Source: Lachnospiraceae bacterium
Lineage (GTDB): Bacteria; Bacillota; Clostridia; Lachnospirales; Lachnospiraceae
Length of the DNA: 64,000 nucleotides
NCBI GenBank assembly: GCA_017461725.1
Contig: JAFTXG010000027.1
Coordinates: forward strand, 1-64,000
Direction: 5' to 3'
The notes under the pieces are model-generated. The model ran no database searches. It saw only the letters and a program-made list of their open reading frames with translations, and had not been told where the DNA came from. Position numbers and translations under genes: made by a program. Below are positions 51,318-60,695 of the stretch, piece after piece (position 1 is the stretch's first letter; each line of letters starts with the position of its first letter).

Positions 51318-53462
51318 TCAGTCTTTCTGCTGCGTGCAGACGATCATCACCTTCTCATCGGCTCCCATTCCGGCCAGCTCCGTTCTGGCAACCGAGATAA
51401 TATTTTCAACCGTTGCCAGACCGGTCAGCACGATAATGCGCTTTCCGTAAACCATATAGGTGGAAGGGATCTCCTCCCCGCCGTCACCGTACTCGGTCAT
51501 ATCCTCCACGAGTCCGCGCACCACCTGCGGCCAATTGCCGACTCCTGCAGTACGAACCTCCGCCGCCCGCTTCTGCAGACGGATCACGCCCTCATCGTCG
51601 ATGATGCGCAGCAATTTGGTCTTTTTCTTCAGGAACCCAAACTTTTTCGTGATGATCTCTCCCACTGCGGCGTAAGCGCTGCCGTTTCCGGCTGCGATCT
51701 TCACTTCCTGGGCCGGAAGCTGCATATTCTCCGCCGCAACGGCAATGATCTCTTCCTCAGTCATTTTTTTCTGTCCCAGATTCTTTGTTCGCAGCTCCGT
51801 CGATCCAATCGCCGTGGCACGCACCAGATTGCTCTTGGTGTCCACCTCAACGACCACCTCGACCGTCGCGGGGTTGGCTCCAGCCTCGATGACCTTCATC
51901 TCCGCCTCGCGGCGAACAGCCAGAATATCCTCTTGAGTAGGGTTCACGACGGTCCTCTCCACCATATCCCGCACCAGCGCCAGCGCAACACCGATGGTCG
52001 AAATCACCGGTGCATTTTTGGCATTTCGGGTCCGGTGTCCCATCACCTTTGCCAGATGGGGAACTGCCGTGGACGCTCCGCCGCCACCGCCGATGAACAC
52101 GGTGGTCCTCGGATCCATATTATAATCCTTCATCAGCTCCAGAGCAACTTTTTTATTCTTCTCCGATGCCAGCAACAGCACCTGCTCAGCCGCCTGCTCA
52201 ACACTCATCCCCGCCATATCCGCCAGTGGTTTCCAGGCTTTTTTCGCTGCCTCAATATTTCCGCGGGCATAGTCCCCCTCCGGAACATACCCCGCAATGT
52301 TGGCCGCACCGGCGAGGGTGAGGGCAAATTTTTTCCCGTTGGAACACTCGATATATGCATACTCCGGATCAGATTCCGTGGGGCGCACCGTCTTCAGCGC
52401 GGGATCCACGATCTGATCCGCATCGGTATAAACCTCATACTGCAGACCTGCAATATGCGCGCTTCTGGGACCGGTCTCCACAATTTTATGATTTTTGATC
52501 TGAACCATACTTCCTCCGCCGATACCCACGGTTCTGACATCCAGAGAGGTCAGGAAGGTCTTGTGCCCGCCGATCTGCGCATACTGCACCATCACCCGAC
52601 CGTCCTTGACACAGGAAATATCGGTGCTGGTTCCGCCGACCTCGAGGAACAGACCGTCGGTCAGTTTCTCGTACATCAGCGCTCCGGCAACGCCTGCCGC
52701 AGGTCCTGACAAAATGGTCAGGATCGGGCGATTTCTCACTTCGTCGATGGTCATTACACCGCCGTCACAGCGCATGATCATCAGCTTTGCGTCAATTCCC
52801 GCATCCAGAATACTCTGGGCAGTCATATTTGCCGTCTGCAGCATCTTCGGCATAATGCTCGCATTTGCCACGGCGGTTCTGGTTCTCACTTTAAGTCCAT
52901 ATAATTTTGATATCTCATTTGTCGCGGTGCTGGGCAGCCCAAGCTCCTTGCCCATCGCGACAACCTTATTTTCGTTTTCGGGTTTATCTACACTAAATGC
53001 TTCCGCAGCCACGATCGCCTCACAGGACTGATCCTTCAAGTTCTGTAATGCCTGCGAAATCTCGCTTTCCATATTTTCACTCTTTGTATCTACGTACTCA
53101 TTTTCCGTGATGAGACATTTTCCTGCCGCCAGCTCAATCTGTCCCATCTTCGTATCCGTCTTTGATTTCACTCCCTCGATGCCGGTGCCCAACGTCAGCA
53201 CGCCGACCTTCGCCACATCGCCCTCCAGCAGTGCATTGGTCGCCTGCGTTGTTCCATGAGCAATAAACACCACATCTTCAGGGCGAATATTATACTTGTT
53301 TAATGCACGCTGCAGCACCTCGATGATACCAGCCGCAACACCGTTTTCCGCAAAATGGGTGGTAGGAATCTTTTCCGTACCGATCAATTCATAGGTCTCA
53401 TTGTTGATAATGGCCGCATCAGTGAAAGTTCCGCCAACATCAATACCGATTCTTACTTTCAT
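51318..53462 (-). CDS. Hydantoinase/oxoprolinase family protein (HyuA-like)
   Basis: 714 residues. The hydantoinase A N-terminal domain has GIDVGGTFTDAAIINN and IAHGTTQATNALLEGDVAKVGVLTLG. The central domain has MRCDGGVMTIDEVRNRPILTILSGPAAGVAGAL and GGTSTDISCV. Both are standard for ATP-dependent hydantoinase/5-oxoprolinase subunit A. The C-terminal 150 residues are less typical. No HyuB partner is present, so it may act alone or on another cyclic amide. Linked to a permease upstream and sugar-type enzymes downstream. Confidence 0.88.
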   Translation of the reverse strand: MKVRIGIDVGGTFTDAAIINNETYELIGTEKIPTTHFAENGVAAGIIEVLQRALNKYNIRPEDVVFIAHGTTQATNALLEGDVAKVGVLTLGTGIEGVKSKTDTKMGQIELAAGKCLITENEYVDTKSENMESEISQALQNLKDQSCEAIVAAEAFSVDKPENENKVVAMGKELGLPSTATNEISKLYGLKVRTRTAVANASIMPKMLQTANMTAQSILDAGIDAKLMIMRCDGGVMTIDEVRNRPILTILSGPAAGVAGALMYEKLTDGLFLEVGGTSTDISCVKDGRVMVQYAQIGGHKTFLTSLDVRTVGIGGGSMVQIKNHKIVETGPRSAHIAGLQYEVYTDADQIVDPALKTVRPTESDPEYAYIECSNGKKFALTLAGAANIAGYVPEGDYARGNIEAAKKAWKPLADMAGMSVEQAAEQVLLLASEKNKKVALELMKDYNMDPRTTVFIGGGGGASTAVPHLAKVMGHRTRNAKNAPVISTIGVALALVRDMVERTVVNPTQEDILAVRREAEMKVIEAGANPATVEVVVEVDTKSNLVRATAIGSTELRTKNLGQKKMTEEEIIAVAAENMQLPAQEVKIAAGNGSAYAAVGEIITKKFGFLKKKTKLLRIIDDEGVIRLQKRAAEVRTAGVGNWPQVVRGLVEDMTEYGDGGEEIPSTYMVYGKRIIVLTGLATVENIISVARTELAGMGADEKVMIVCTQQKD

Positions 53463-53645
53463 TGCTGTCTCCCCCTAACGTGTGTCATATTCATAGCAAT
53501 CTCTTTTGTGCAATCTGGGGTTGCCGCACTATAGACAGTGAGGAATGACCGGCAGAAACAAACGCGAAAAATATTGCCAGTTCTCCCCGGTGCCGGAATA
53601 GCGCGGCAACCCAAAATCAGTCAAATCAACATGCACATATGTACA

Positions 53646-54929
53646 TTACCAGTACATTACCGCACCGATAATCAATGCAACCAGAGAAGCCGTCCATACA
53701 AAAGGCATCAGCTTTCTCATGATCACTCCCACGTCCTCCTCGACGAAACTGGACACCCATACATTGTGGGTATTGGTCGGACAGGAGGTGGTCTGCAGAC
53801 AGCCATTTGAGATGAAGCCCACACAAACCAGAACAGGTGCCAACAGGCCGCCGGAAATCATCAGCGCCGCAATACCTGCACCCAGACCGTAGATAGTCAA
53901 CGGACCGCGATACAGACTCAGCGGAGCAAGCAATGCAAAGAACGCGATGAACGCAATCAGTGTGGTAGGTGTGATCGCGTTGGTCAGCGGTACCAGAAGT
54001 GTAGAGATATTCTCATGCTGGATGGTCTTTAACAGCATACCGATGAAGATCATCAGCGCAGCACCGGGTGCTCCCATGGTAAAGCCCTCATAACAGGTAT
54101 TCAGCACCAGATTGCAGGTTTTGTGCCAGCCGCGGGCAGTCCATACAAAAAGCCAGATCAGACCAAACAGGATAGCCGGCAACACAGCCCACTTAAAGAT
54201 ACCAACCAGCGCAATGGTCAGGAAAGGTGTGAGCATAGCCATCGCTCCGCGGATACCTTTGATCTCATATTTAGCAGTACTCTCTTCCGCCTCTGCGGAG
54301 AATGCAAACTTCTTTCCGCCCTTAAACCAGCGGAACAGAATGAAGCAAACAGCAGCTACAACCGTGCAGGCTGCGCAGATACAGCTGATGGTGTAAACCG
54401 TCTCAAACTCCAGCCCCAGCGCATTGGAAATATAGGTAGGGCGGGTCAAACCAAACTGATTTCCCGCGCCCACTGCCAGAAGCATCACGCATCCCGCAGT
54501 CAGCTTATCCACTCCGGTGGAGATCAGGATCGGGATTACAATGGTACCGATCATGATAACGCCGCCCAGTCCGTTAATGTTGGCGCACAGGAAAATCGTT
54601 ACCGCATACAGCAGGAAGGTTACAAACAGTGTTTTGTCTCCGCCAAGCTCCGCCGCCTTGCGAATGATACTTTCGCTGACTCCGGTTTTATTCATGGCAA
54701 CGCCGAGCCAGGATGCAATGATTACAACCACATAAGAGCTTGCCATATTGATGGAACCGGCAGTGATGACCGTGGTGAAGAGACTGTTATCACCCTTGAT
54801 CGGAATACCGCCGATAACGCTGATTCCCAGCACCAGCAGAATCAGTGCCACAAGTGTTGGACACTTTTTCGTCATCATGAGAATCATCATGACAACCATA
54901 AATGCTACGATGATTAAACCTTGAACCAT
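53646..54929 (-). CDS. Ion-transporter-superfamily permease
   Basis: 427 residues with about eleven hydrophobic helices and two re-entrant-like segments (ANINGLGGVIMIGTIVIPIL; QTTSCPTNTHNVWVSSF). The overall pattern resembles DcuC/CitMHS/GntP-type carboxylate permeases. First gene of the DeoR-flanked operon, thus the likely importer of its substrate; the compound is unknown. Confidence 0.82.
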   Translation of the reverse strand: MVQGLIIVAFMVVMMILMMTKKCPTLVALILLVLGISVIGGIPIKGDNSLFTTVITAGSINMASSYVVVIIASWLGVAMNKTGVSESIIRKAAELGGDKTLFVTFLLYAVTIFLCANINGLGGVIMIGTIVIPILISTGVDKLTAGCVMLLAVGAGNQFGLTRPTYISNALGLEFETVYTISCICAACTVVAAVCFILFRWFKGGKKFAFSAEAEESTAKYEIKGIRGAMAMLTPFLTIALVGIFKWAVLPAILFGLIWLFVWTARGWHKTCNLVLNTCYEGFTMGAPGAALMIFIGMLLKTIQHENISTLLVPLTNAITPTTLIAFIAFFALLAPLSLYRGPLTIYGLGAGIAALMISGGLLAPVLVCVGFISNGCLQTTSCPTNTHNVWVSSFVEEDVGVIMRKLMPFVWTASLVALIIGAVMYW

Positions 54930-55034
54930 TTCTTTCTCTCCTTTTTGTTATTTTTTTGTTGCAAAAATCAATTATTTCTCCGCTATCACCTCACTTACGC
55001 CGAAGCAAACAAAATCCTTTTTCGCCAAAAAGAA

Positions 55035-55068
55035 GTTTCGTTTGTAATCGCCTTGGTTTCGTTCGTAA
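55035..55068. promoter_or_regulatory. DeoR-type direct-repeat operator
   Basis: On the minus strand, TTACGAACGAAAC and TTACAAACGAAAC are repeated exactly 21 bp apart (two helical turns), starting about 10 bp downstream of the -10. Suited to repression by the adjacent DeoR protein. Confidence 0.7.
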
Positions 55069-55078
55069 CTTCAATCTC

Positions 55079-55107
55079 AGTATATGACCATTTTTCTTCT
55101 GCGTCAA
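55079..55107 (-). promoter_or_regulatory. Promoter of the catabolic operon
   Basis: Minus strand: -35 TTGACG (55102-55107), 17-bp spacer, -10 TATACT (55079-55084). The leader to the permease ATG is about 140 nt. Confidence 0.75.
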
Positions 55108-55173
55108 GTACAAAATAATTTTTTTGTCAAAAATTTTATTTTGCCTCAAATTTATTATGTTATTCTCGGTCTC

Positions 55174-55202
55174 TTGCCAAAAAATCATTTTTGTTGTATC
55201 CT
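55174..55202 (+). promoter_or_regulatory. Promoter of the deoR gene
   Basis: -35 TTGCCA (55174-55179), 17-bp spacer, -10 TATCCT (55197-55202). A short hairpin (CTACCG/CGGTAG) lies in the leader. Confidence 0.55.
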
Positions 55203-55279
55203 ATAGTAACTACCGACGGTGTCCAGGAAAACACGGCGGTAGCTTTCATCACAATATATCAGCGAGGATGAACATTCAC

Positions 55280-56032
55280 ATGCTCAAACGAAGAGAAGAA
55301 ATCGTCAGTATCGTCAATCGGGAGGGACAGGTCAGTCTCGCCGAATTAAAAGAATTATTTCCCCAGGTCTCGGAGGTCACCCTGCGCAAGGACCTTCAGT
55401 ACCTAAATTCCACCTGGCAGTTGATCCGTGTTCACGGCGGTGCCAAATCGATCCTTTCCACCGTCGGAGACTCTGACAACTATTTTGCACGCTCAAAAAA
55501 AAATCTGGAGGAAAAGCAACTCATTGCACAGAAGGCCAGCCGTTTGGTCAAACCAAACAGCTCCATTTTTATCGCAGCCGGATCGACCTGCAACGAACTG
55601 GCGAAGTCACTCCCCGCGTTTCCCCTTCAGGTATTCACAGACGGACTGTTTACCGCCGTCGAGCTGGCGAAGTTAAACACCTGCACCGCCACCATCATCG
55701 GCGGACAGATTGAAAACAACACCCTGCGGGCCGTCGGTCCCAAACTGCTGACCGAGTTTGAACATCTTCATTTTGATATCGCTTTCATCGGGGTACAGGC
55801 TTATCACATGGATCACGGGTTTTCTTTCACTTCCCCCCATGCCAGCTCCCTGCTGCAGACATTGCTTAAATGTGCTGATCAGATTGTCGCGCTGATGGAT
55901 TACACCAAAATCCTTCAGCCTGTTGGCCCCTATATCATGCCGACCGATTCCGTTCACTCCATCGTCTCGGACGGAAAGCTTGACGCGGCTACCCTGTCTC
56001 ACTTTACCGACGCGGATATCACCGTATATTGA
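55280..56032 (+). CDS. DeoR-family transcriptional regulator
   Basis: 250 residues. The N-terminal winged helix reads MLKRREEIVSIVNREGQVSLAELKELFPQVSEVTLRKDLQYLNSTWQLIRVHGGA. The C-terminal sugar-phosphate-sensing domain (about 80-230) has IFIAAGSTCNELAKSLP and IIGGQIENNTLRAVGP. DeoR regulators usually respond to a phosphorylated sugar made by the controlled pathway, which fits the kinase in the divergent operon. Start at 55280 fits the family N-terminus; an ATG 12 bp upstream abuts the GAGG. Confidence 0.9.
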   Translation: MLKRREEIVSIVNREGQVSLAELKELFPQVSEVTLRKDLQYLNSTWQLIRVHGGAKSILSTVGDSDNYFARSKKNLEEKQLIAQKASRLVKPNSSIFIAAGSTCNELAKSLPAFPLQVFTDGLFTAVELAKLNTCTATIIGGQIENNTLRAVGPKLLTEFEHLHFDIAFIGVQAYHMDHGFSFTSPHASSLLQTLLKCADQIVALMDYTKILQPVGPYIMPTDSVHSIVSDGKLDAATLSHFTDADITVY

Positions 56033-56056
56033 GAGTTGCACAATTATCTTTTCAGA

Positions 56057-56099
56057 CAGCAAAAAGGCCTGTTTCATTTCGAAACAAGCCCTTTTTGTA
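56057..56099. terminator. Bidirectional terminator (deoR / permease)
   Basis: AAAAAGGCCTGTTTC and GAAACAAGCCCTTTTT pair around a short loop between convergent genes. Confidence 0.85.
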
Positions 56100-56176
56100 T
56101 GATATTTTTTCCTTGGGATGTTCCTGTTCCCCTTCAAACAGAGTTAACAGTCATCAACAGGCCCACCGCATATCTT

Positions 56177-57280
56177 CTACAATGCCTTCAGCGCAAACAT
56201 TACCCCCAGCATCACTGCCAAAAATCCAAAGTTAAACGCAGAGAACATTCCCATATAGTATCCGGCTTTTCCGGGATTGTGCTTCTTGTACTCGCTGAAG
56301 GTGATCAGGCTGGCCAGGGAAGCAATGATCGTTCCGGTGCCGCCGATATTCACGCCCACCAGCAGATCAGCGTAGTTGCCCGTAAACTGGGACAGCAAGA
56401 TCGCCGAGGGCACATTGCTGATGAACTGGCAGGACAGTGCGGAGAACAGCAGGGTATTTTTCTGGAGCAGCATGGAGAAAAACTCTCTCACCACATCGAT
56501 CCGCCCCATATTGCCTGCAAAGATAAAGAAAAATACGAAGGTCAGAAGCAGCGGATAGTCCACCATCTTCAGCGCCTGACGGTCAGCAAAGAACAGCACC
56601 AGCGGAATGATCACCAGGCCAAGCCAATAGGGCACACCGCGGAATACGATGGCGATTGCCAGCGCAAACAGCACCAGATAGAGGCCTACGCGGGCGGGAT
56701 TCAGGTGAACCTCCTCGTCAGTGAGGGTCAACGGCTCGGGCTTCACGAACACCAGACAGCAGATGGTGATCAGCACGATGGCTACGATGAAAGGCGGCGC
56801 CATGATCCCCATGAACTCCAGGTTCGGGATCTCAAATTTCGTGTAAAGATACAGGTTCTGAGGGTTGCCGAAGGGAGTCAGCATACCGCCCAGGTTTGCG
56901 GCGATATTCTGCATGATGAAGGTGAACGCCATGTACTTCTGCTTTCCGGTGGAATTCAGCACGAAAAATCCCAAGGGCAGGAAGGTCAGAAGCGCCATGT
57001 CGTTGGCGATAAGCATGGAGCCGATGAAGGTGATGTACACCAGCGCCAGAATGCTCAGGCGGGCATTCTTAAAGCAGATGACCACCTTTCTCGCCAGAAT
57101 GTAGAAAAAGTTGATGTTCTTCAGCGCACAGACAACGGCCAGCACGGAAAACAGACAGGTCAGGGTCTTCACGTCGAAGTAGCCCAGATAAGCTCTGTCC
57201 ACGGGCACAATAATGCTGGTCACCAGCGCCGCCACCAGCGCGATCATCATGACCACATTTTTCTTCATGAAACCGGTCAT
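56177..57280 (-). CDS. ArsB/NhaD/SLC13-type permease
   Basis: About 368 residues from Met at 57280, with eleven hydrophobic segments. IANDMALLTFLPLGFFVL and ANLGGMLTPFGNPQNLYLY are the twin re-entrant motifs of the ion transporter superfamily, and VGVNIGGTGTIIASLASLITF recurs in the second half. The upstream 32 codons in frame are His-rich and not membrane-like, so the shorter start is preferred although its ribosome site is weak. Anion or citrate transport is likely; the substrate is unknown. Confidence 0.8.
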   Translation of the reverse strand: MTGFMKKNVVMMIALVAALVTSIIVPVDRAYLGYFDVKTLTCLFSVLAVVCALKNINFFYILARKVVICFKNARLSILALVYITFIGSMLIANDMALLTFLPLGFFVLNSTGKQKYMAFTFIMQNIAANLGGMLTPFGNPQNLYLYTKFEIPNLEFMGIMAPPFIVAIVLITICCLVFVKPEPLTLTDEEVHLNPARVGLYLVLFALAIAIVFRGVPYWLGLVIIPLVLFFADRQALKMVDYPLLLTFVFFFIFAGNMGRIDVVREFFSMLLQKNTLLFSALSCQFISNVPSAILLSQFTGNYADLLVGVNIGGTGTIIASLASLITFSEYKKHNPGKAGYYMGMFSAFNFGFLAVMLGVMFALKAL

Positions 57281-57606
57281 GGTCTCGATCACATGATGTC
57301 TGTCCAGATGGAATGAATGTATGGGGTGTAACGCTCCGGAACCATGTCTTCCGGGAAGATGATGTGCAGTCTGCATGATTTCTCCATTCTGCCGACAATC
57401 GTCGGCGGCCTGATCTCAGGATTGTTGTATGGTGAACGTCCAGTCTGAGCTGTGGCCAACTCAATATGTTCGCACCACTTTCACATAATTACAGCGCCGG
57501 AAAAGCTCCGACGCTGTGATACTCTTGCAAAACGCACATATTATAATTCTCAACTGAAAAGAGTTCAACTACTTTTTAGCGAATTTTATGTATTTTATCA
57601 GGAACA
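57281..57606. other. Intergenic stretch between two permease genes
   Basis: No gene seen. One hairpin (ACAGCGCCGGA/TCCGACGCTGT, 57491-57517) without a clear T tract lies downstream of the GltS-like gene; the rest shows nothing recognisable. Confidence 0.5.
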
Positions 57607-59040
57607 TTACTCCTCCGTCCAAACCTCCACAGGAGAATTTGCATACCGCTTCTTAAAGATTTTTCTGCGGAACAGATACACCGTGTACGCAGACCACAGG
57701 ACAAAGAAAATCACACAGGCGATGACCGCATTTGTCGGCGATTTTGCCGCGAAGCTCAGCAAGAACAGCAGCGGCGCGATCATGACCATGGCGGGGAAAT
57801 TGGAGAGAATATACAGGCTGGAAGTCGGTGTCCGCAGGCCCGGATCGACCTCCTTCATGAGGATCACACCGTTGGAAGCGGTGCCGGTCATAGTACCAAA
57901 ACTCATGAGAAAAAACTCGTGCTCGAAGCCCTTAAAGCACTCCTTGGCAACCAGGCGGATATAAACGTAGGTGATGACGGTTCCCACCAGGCTGAGGATC
58001 ACAATGGGCAGGATGTAGTTTTTGATGTCATTGATCTCAATCGCCGCCACTCCCGCAACGATCATCAGGTCAAAGGCGAAACCGGAGATTCGATCCATCT
58101 GATAGTTGTTGATATAGCCCCGGTGCATCAGATTGCGCTTGCGCAGCAGCTTGACCGCAACCTTGATCAGCATGGCTGCCAGAGAAGCCCACAGGAAATT
58201 GAAGCCCCATGCGATGCTGTTGGTGAAATCAGAGATAACACCCAGCAGACACATGAACCCGAAGGAAAGGGCATAGGCCAGCGCCACAAAGCCCGCCTGA
58301 ATCGTGAATTTGTCCACGGATTCATTGTCAGGAATCTCCTCTCCATCTGAGTCCTGGTTTGCAGCCTCATCGGATAGGCAGCCCTCGCGCACATAGAGTT
58401 CTCCGCGTTTTTTGTGGATATTGATGTACAGGACGCCAAACACCGATGCCACCACAAAACCGATGGAGGCGAGGGACAGGCCAAAGCTGCCGTTGCCGGC
58501 GAACTGCGTCGCAGGTGTGTTGGTAAAATTGATATCCCAGCTGAGCGCATTTCCCGGCCCCTGACCAAAGGCCAGCGGCAGAATAAGACCGCAGATATAG
58601 GAGATAACGGTCTCCCCGTGCTGGGTCACCAGGAACAGAATCAGCGTGATGCCAAGACCTACGAACGCCTGCAGCATATAGGAACCTCCCTGCAGGGCGC
58701 CAAACTCGACGATCTGTGCGCGACTGGTCTTATGGGTGCTCTTTTCCGTCTTCAGCGTCATGGCCGCAAAGCCGATGGCTAAGCAATGGTAAGTAATGAC
58801 CTGCATCAGACGATTGTCCACCAACACAAATCCCAGCTGTTTGGTGATGATATTTACCCCCAGAAGCACGGTACCTCCCAAAAGGGCGGAAGGGATCAGA
58901 CACTTCCGAAACAGCGGAACGGTACGCCGAAGAATATTTCCCAGCATCAGAAACAGCAGCAAAAGTCCAAGCTGCACCAAAAATGCCCACACGGCATCAT
59001 AATTTGCCAGCGTAAAATCCCAGCTCGATACATTGTTCAT
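57607..59040 (-). CDS. GltS-like sodium/glutamate symporter family protein
   Basis: 477 residues with ten or more helices in two inverted halves. The first half includes LGLLLLFLMLGNILRRTVPLFRKCLIPSALLGG and AIGFAAMTLKT. A charged central loop lies near 215-240 (DEAANQDSDGEEIPDNES). The second half has GTMTGTASNGVILMKEVDPG, resembling GltS transport cores. Uptake of a dicarboxylic amino acid or related anion is plausible. Confidence 0.75.
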   Translation of the reverse strand: MNNVSSWDFTLANYDAVWAFLVQLGLLLLFLMLGNILRRTVPLFRKCLIPSALLGGTVLLGVNIITKQLGFVLVDNRLMQVITYHCLAIGFAAMTLKTEKSTHKTSRAQIVEFGALQGGSYMLQAFVGLGITLILFLVTQHGETVISYICGLILPLAFGQGPGNALSWDINFTNTPATQFAGNGSFGLSLASIGFVVASVFGVLYINIHKKRGELYVREGCLSDEAANQDSDGEEIPDNESVDKFTIQAGFVALAYALSFGFMCLLGVISDFTNSIAWGFNFLWASLAAMLIKVAVKLLRKRNLMHRGYINNYQMDRISGFAFDLMIVAGVAAIEINDIKNYILPIVILSLVGTVITYVYIRLVAKECFKGFEHEFFLMSFGTMTGTASNGVILMKEVDPGLRTPTSSLYILSNFPAMVMIAPLLFLLSFAAKSPTNAVIACVIFFVLWSAYTVYLFRRKIFKKRYANSPVEVWTEE

Positions 59041-59113
59041 AAAACACTCAACCTCCTGTTATGGAAATTTATCAAACGTATAACCTCAGTCATTTCTGCA
59101 AATCCGGTATACA

Positions 59114-60334
59114 CTACAATCCCAAAAACTCGCCGTCTTCGCTCTCCCCGGTCATATTTTTAAAATGATGAAACATATTCATATATTTCAGCGCATTGAA
59201 CCGCTTGTCAGCCTTCAACTGATAGACCTTATCTCCACAATAAAAATTCAGTTTATTTCTGCCCAGAACCGTCACTACGCCCAGGTCGTCAAAGGTGAAT
59301 ACCTGCTGTTTCCCGTCCGCAAAATCAAACACCAGCCGGTCTCCGTAGAGGGACAGCTTCGCATTTTCTTCCAGCAGATTTTTTCTGTCGTAGAGAATGA
59401 CCTCATACAGATTCACCGTATCCACATACATGGGCTTATCCAGATACTGAGTGTAATCCAGCTTATTCACAAAGTCACTCTGATAGTCATACCACTCTGC
59501 CACGAACCGGAAGGGAAACTCGCATCCCTCGCCCTTAAGCTCCTTGGTGGGCAGATAACGGACCCTGCACCCACACTGCTTACACTGGATGATATCGTCG
59601 TGGCTCTCAAACCGGGAGAGGCCGCACTCGGGGCAGACATAAACCACACGCTCCAGATACTCGGCCAGCTTTTTATGACGAAAGATGCCGGAGACCTTCG
59701 CCTCGTTGACATCCAGGCCATCCCTGATCAGCGCGTAAAGCTCATCGTCGGACATGGTCTTATACTCCTCCGGCTCCACCACCCGGGTGACACCGGCCCG
59801 CATCTTGCCTTTTCGCACCACATCAGTCCAGCGGGGCTGCACACCGTAGCCATCCTCGATCCGAAAGATCAGAAGGGGCAGCTTCAGCGCTCTCACCAGC
59901 TTGACGATGGAAGGCTTTATGTAGACGGTCCTGCCGCTGTAGGTCCGGTTCCCCTCCGGAGCCACCGCAATGGTGCCGCCCTCTCTGGCGATCCGCGCGC
60001 AGTTCATGACCGCCTGCACATCGGTGGTCTGCTTCTTGATCGGGATCGGCGCGATGGCATAACTCAATAATCGGGAAATCCAGCCGTTGGAAAAAATATC
60101 CTCGGTCGCCACATAATAAATCGGTCCCTTAAAGGCCATCCCCACAAAAAACTGATCAAACACCGTCTGATGATTCAGAACGATCAGATAGTTTCGGTCT
60201 CCCTGCCCCTTGAATCGCTCGACCTTCACGCCATATCTCAACACCGTGTAGGGATGAAGCACCAGACGGGCCAGCTCAGTGATCACCCGGTGGCGGAGTT
60301 TCATCCATTTTTTACGTTTCTTTCTCTGTGTCAT
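59114..60334 (-). CDS. PlsC-type acyltransferase with zinc ribbon
   Basis: 406 residues. The acyltransferase domain (about 25-215) has motif I NHQTVFDQFF, motif III VAPEGNRTYSG and a downstream PLLIFRIEDGYG. A four-cysteine ribbon follows (CPECG...CKQCG, about 235-262), and then a C-terminal domain rich in aromatic residues (about 270-405). The acyltransferase part predicts lysophosphatidate acylation; the C-terminal part is unusual for PlsC and its role unknown. Confidence 0.85.
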   Translation of the reverse strand: MTQRKKRKKWMKLRHRVITELARLVLHPYTVLRYGVKVERFKGQGDRNYLIVLNHQTVFDQFFVGMAFKGPIYYVATEDIFSNGWISRLLSYAIAPIPIKKQTTDVQAVMNCARIAREGGTIAVAPEGNRTYSGRTVYIKPSIVKLVRALKLPLLIFRIEDGYGVQPRWTDVVRKGKMRAGVTRVVEPEEYKTMSDDELYALIRDGLDVNEAKVSGIFRHKKLAEYLERVVYVCPECGLSRFESHDDIIQCKQCGCRVRYLPTKELKGEGCEFPFRFVAEWYDYQSDFVNKLDYTQYLDKPMYVDTVNLYEVILYDRKNLLEENAKLSLYGDRLVFDFADGKQQVFTFDDLGVVTVLGRNKLNFYCGDKVYQLKADKRFNALKYMNMFHHFKNMTGESEDGEFLGL

Positions 60335-60447
60335 CATACCCTCCGTCGAACATTGTCAACTAATGTATCTATTTTAAATTTGTTTGATACTGTTTGTCAA
60401 TGAAAGAATTGTGACGATTCCGTGTTTTGGGCAAAATTCTTTTATAT

Positions 60448-60669
60448 GAAACAGTGCGGCAGCCAGATCACTGCCTTAAGAAAAGCAAAAGGCCCGACCC
60501 AGAGTCAACTGGGAGAGCGAATTAGCCTCTCTTTCCAGGACGATTGCACAGGGAATTTCTGAAAGAAAAATATCCAGCGAGATACAGCGAGCTGATATTA
60601 TCCTGTGAACTGTGGTCATATCTTGCAGATGTGAACGAGCAGGCGCAGGTAATACGCTGTTCATCTTAA
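60448..60669 (+). pseudogene. Remnants of an XRE-HTH gene and a TnpV-like gene
   Basis: From ATG 60448 the frame reads an XRE start (SQITALRKAKGPTQSQLGERISLSFQ) and then ends quickly. From about 60550 another frame reads REFLKEKYPARYSELILSCE and LWSYLADVNEQAQ, resembling the conserved core of the transposon protein TnpV, and stops at 60669. Both are truncated. They mark an old mobile-element scar next to the AT-rich glgB island. Confidence 0.6.
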
Positions 60670-60695
60670 TCGTTTACTGATTCGGGTGTTCTTTA

